From positions 1 to 8,284 of the forward strand of contig JAHRFX010000084.1 of NCBI GenBank assembly GCA_019084405.1: a stretch of 8,284 nt of DNA, given 5' to 3'. The DNA is from Methanobacterium sp. Its GTDB lineage: Archaea > Methanobacteriota > Methanobacteria > Methanobacteriales > Methanobacteriaceae. Shown here one piece after another: positions 6,646 through 8,284 of the stretch; position 1 is the stretch's first letter; the number at the start of each line of letters is the position of its first letter. Under the pieces are notes generated by a model. The model was not told where the DNA came from. It was given only the letters and a program-made list of their open reading frames with translations, and did not search any database. A program made the position numbers and the translations under genes.

Positions 6646-7883
6646 TAGCTAGCCTCCAGTTCTATATCTTTAGAAAGTCCCCATGCTTCTTCAAATAATT
6701 TTTCAATCTCTGAAATGGATTTTTCATCCTTATAGATTACACCCACTTCAAAACTTTCATAAATGGGATCAGTGGATATGATTAATCCATGATTATCATC
6801 AGAAACCAGCGCCACCGTATGTACATGAGGCATGGTTTTAATTTGAACATCATTATCCAGAAGTACTTTAATTAGCTCCACTGCTGCATCATCATCCAGG
6901 CTGGCTTCTTGAATAATCATGCGGCTTTTGGTATCCATGAATTTTTTAAGAATACCCACATCTATATTTCTAATCCAGGGATACATCATTATAACTTTCT
7001 TTTCGGCACTTATAATGGTTTCTTTCATGGCATCCTGTACATCAGCAGCATCAAAAGACCAGATAATGCTGGGGGCTTTGGATTCAGATCTGATTTGATT
7101 TAAAGCACCTCTGAATGAATCCAGCCTTTCTTCAATCAGTTCTTCCACATCATCCACATTTTCTATGTAATCTTTTTTCAGTTTATCCAGCCGGTTTTTA
7201 ACATAATGACTATCATTTTTATCCATTTTTTTAACTGGTTTAATGGTTTTCATTTCCGGTGTTTTGGTATCTTTTTTTACCTTATCCGGAGATTCAGCTT
7301 CTGATTTATCTTTTACTGGATCTTTATCTGATTTATCTTTTACTGGAGCTATGGGAGCCCTGCGAGGTATTCTTTTAGGAGTTTTAAGTTCTTCTTTTTT
7401 GGGAGGAGATGCTTTATCTTCAATTCCTTTGGCTTTATTTTCTTCGGCTTTAGGAACTGTTTTCTTTTTATCCCTACCGGGCATTCGCAAGAATTTACGA
7501 GGGGATTTCTTTGGTTTTTCTTCGGTTTTTACTGGTTTGATTTTAGGGGCATCCTTTTTAACTACCGGTGCTTTTTTAACTGGTTTTACTGGTTTAGGTG
7601 CTGGTTTTTTCTCTTCCATTATCTTCTTAACCGTTGTGGGTGGTTTTCTCATTTTACTTCTATCTTTAGAAGGAGTTGTCCGGGTTTTAGTCTTAGAAGA
7701 TTTTAAGGCAGCCATATCTATCTGTGAACCAAACAATATAATCAGCACAACCCCTATTACAAAACTACAAAGACCTGCAAAAAATAATAAAAAGTTCGGC
7801 GGTGTGGAAAATCCGAAAGACATGGCATAAAGCCCGGCAAATAATAAGATTAACCCTGCAAAAGTAATTATTAAATATATCAT
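6645..7883 (-). CDS. Membrane-anchored protein with Lys/Pro-rich linker and degenerate PLD-like domain
   Basis: This 412-residue protein has three parts. Two membrane helices (about 3-23 and 30-51) form a hairpin anchor. Residues about 58-225 are very rich in Lys, Pro and Glu (KPVKPVKKAP, PVKDKS repeats) and probably disordered. Residues 226-268 look like a coiled coil and about 272-405 form an alpha/beta domain resembling a single phospholipase-D-like or TrmB effector-type domain. Its candidate HKD site reads H355-x-V357-x4-D362, so the catalytic lysine of HxKx4D is replaced and lipase or nuclease activity is doubtful; binding is more likely. ATG 7883 has GGGAGG (7890-7895) 6 nt upstream, a strong start. 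It heads the minus-strand string that continues into the hydrolase and probably arvABC. I do not recognise a named function. Confidence 0.82.
   Translation of the reverse strand: MIYLIITFAGLILLFAGLYAMSFGFSTPPNFLLFFAGLCSFVIGVVLIILFGSQIDMAALKSSKTKTRTTPSKDRSKMRKPPTTVKKIMEEKKPAPKPVKPVKKAPVVKKDAPKIKPVKTEEKPKKSPRKFLRMPGRDKKKTVPKAEENKAKGIEDKASPPKKEELKTPKRIPRRAPIAPVKDKSDKDPVKDKSEAESPDKVKKDTKTPEMKTIKPVKKMDKNDSHYVKNRLDKLKKDYIENVDDVEELIEERLDSFRGALNQIRSESKAPSIIWSFDAADVQDAMKETIISAEKKVIMMYPWIRNIDVGILKKFMDTKSRMIIQEASLDDDAAVELIKVLLDNDVQIKTMPHVHTVALVSDDNHGLIISTDPIYESFEVGVIYKDEKSISEIEKLFEEAWGLSKDIELEAS
6653..6657 (-). promoter_or_regulatory. Strong SD for the hydrolase gene inside the upstream gene
   Basis: GGAGG on the minus strand lies in the last codons of the PLD-like gene, 7 nt before GTG 6645. 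Together with the TAGTG stop/start overlap it shows translational coupling and supports the unusual GTG start. Confidence 0.75.
7300..7347 (-). repeat. Direct 21-bp repeat with 27-bp period in the linker coding region
   Basis: tctgatttatcttttactgga occurs at 7300-7320 and again at 7327-7347. The 27-bp period is nine codons, giving PVKDKS(D/E) twice in the disordered linker. It keeps the frame, so it looks like a recent in-frame duplication by slippage and could vary between strains. Confidence 0.9.
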
Positions 7884-7906
7884 CTGATGCCTCCCATTTC
7901 AATCAT
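7880..7906 (-). CDS. Possible 8-codon leader ORF (MIEMGGIR) overlapping the PLD-like gene start
   Basis: On the minus strand AAGGAG (7915-7920) is followed after 8 nt by ATG 7906 and a short frame, MIEMGGIR, ending in TGA at 7882-7880. That stop overlaps the ATG of the PLD-like gene (ATGA), and the leader frame spans the GGGAGG of that gene. This is the geometry of a coupled leader peptide, but so short a frame can arise by chance and there is no conservation evidence here. Confidence 0.3.
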   Translation of the reverse strand: MIEMGGIR

Positions 7907-7970
7907 ATAATATTCTCCTTATCAGTATTAGATTTTAGATGTTTAATCATCCCCCAATAAAAACATCCTA

Positions 7971-7980
7971 TTAATATAAA
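7971..7980 (-). promoter_or_regulatory. Possible TATA box for the minus-strand gene string
   Basis: Read on the minus strand, TTTATATTAA fits the archaeal box A. Initiation about 25 nt downstream (near 7950) would give a leader of about 65 nt to the PLD-like gene, containing both SD sites. Other AT-rich candidates lie nearby, so this is only the best of several. The stretch 7884-8010 holds nothing else recognisable. Confidence 0.35.
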
Positions 7981-8010
7981 TGATTATTTATTTGATATTC
8001 TGAATAATAA

Positions 8011-8284
8011 ACTATTGGGTAAGGAGGATTGCTTTTATTATTATAGGGGGAGTTTTTAGAGAAAAGAGTATATAAAAGTATGATAAAATAATTATCAGTA
8101 GATCGTAAAGTTAAGTATTATATTATGCAGGGTGTTATATTTTATTATGACACAAAAAAACACCCTGCATAATATAATACTTAACTTTACGATCTACTGA
8201 TAATTATTTTATCATACTTTTATATACTCTTTTCTCTAAAAACTCCCCCTATAATAATAAAAGCAATCCTCCTTACCCAATAGT
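8011..8284. repeat. Perfect long inverted repeat at right window edge (126-bp arms, 22-nt loop)
   Basis: Bases 8159-8284 are the exact reverse complement of 8011-8136 (paired positions sum to 16295), with loop 8137-8158. The outer arm ends on the last base of the window. The arm is non-coding, AT-rich leader DNA upstream of the minus-strand gene string. As at the left end, this is best explained as an amplification or assembly fold-back at a contig end, so 8159-8284 should not be taken as genomic flank. No open reading frame of note lies in 8011-8284. Confidence 0.97.
8069..8078 (+). promoter_or_regulatory. TATA-box-like element TATATAAAAG in the right inverted repeat
   Basis: TATATAAAAG is preceded by purine-rich gaaaagag, which suits a BRE plus TATA box firing rightward, away from the minus-strand genes. 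The reverse complement also contains TTTATATA, so orientation is uncertain. Any rightward gene would lie past the point where the sequence folds back (about 8158) and is not in this window. The mirrored copy at 8217-8226 is part of the repeat and not independent. Confidence 0.35.

Noticed and set aside
7243..7830. 195-codon plus-strand open frame with hydrophobic, Gly/Leu/Phe-rich product
   Set aside because: It lies wholly antisense to the Lys/Pro-rich linker and anchor of the PLD-like gene; the composition is the mirror of that low-complexity coding. It has no good SD, and the minus-strand gene has strong start, coupling and domain evidence.
7884..8158. Riboswitch or tRNA gene in the long leader
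   Set aside because: No cloverleaf, CCA end, tRNA box motifs or known riboswitch core was seen; the region is AT-rich with only TATA-like and SD-like elements.
1..8284. Terminal inverted repeats of a transposon or linear plasmid
   Set aside because: The left and right repeats differ from each other in sequence. Each is a local fold-back, not a pair joining the two ends. No transposase, integrase or replication gene is present.

Overview
The window looks like a chromosomal piece of a methanogenic euryarchaeon of the order Methanobacteriales, most likely Methanobacterium or a close relative. The evidence is AT-rich DNA, Shine-Dalgarno sites of GGAGG or GGTGAT type, archaeal TATA boxes, poly-T terminators, and a set of archaeal families: DUF2070, an EMC6-like membrane protein, RqcH/NFACT, the OapABC/ArvABC trio and a UPF0173 hydrolase. 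No rRNA, tRNA, insertion sequence, CRISPR array or phage gene was seen.

Layout. Bases 1-285 are a perfect inverted repeat (133-bp arms, 19-nt loop) that mirrors the upstream region and first codons of a DUF2070 membrane protein gene (181-2007, +). A T/A tract at 2022-2040 separates this gene from a convergent small three-helix membrane protein (2083-2367, -). A 222-bp divergent intergenic region rich in dyads and TATA-like sequence leads into rqcH (2590-4557, +), a ribosome quality control factor. Converging on rqcH is a minus-strand gene string, read from 7883 down to 4600. Its order is: a membrane-anchored protein with a long Lys/Pro linker and a degenerate phospholipase-D-like domain; a metallo-beta-lactamase-fold hydrolase (1-base overlap); an Era-like small GTPase (OapA/ArvA); a DUF2073 protein (OapB/ArvB); and a zinc-ribbon protein (OapC/ArvC). 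Bases 7884-8010 are a leader with a possible 8-codon uORF. Bases 8011-8284 are a second perfect inverted repeat (126-bp arms, 22-nt loop).

How the genes work together. The ArvABC trio is the most interesting biology. Its homologues in Haloferax volcanii have been linked to GTPase-driven extracellular vesicle formation. Here the GTPase has an amphipathic N-terminal helix, and the trio lies downstream, on the same strand, of a membrane-anchored PLD-like protein and a hydrolase. These two are candidate partners or merely operon neighbours. The EMC6-like protein and RqcH are divergently arranged; both could bear on protein biogenesis and quality control, but this is only inference.

Caution. Both ends of the window are perfect hairpins whose outer arms stop exactly at the window edge. 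This is the mark of inverted chimeras from amplification or assembly at contig ends, so the reliable unique sequence is probably about 134-8158.
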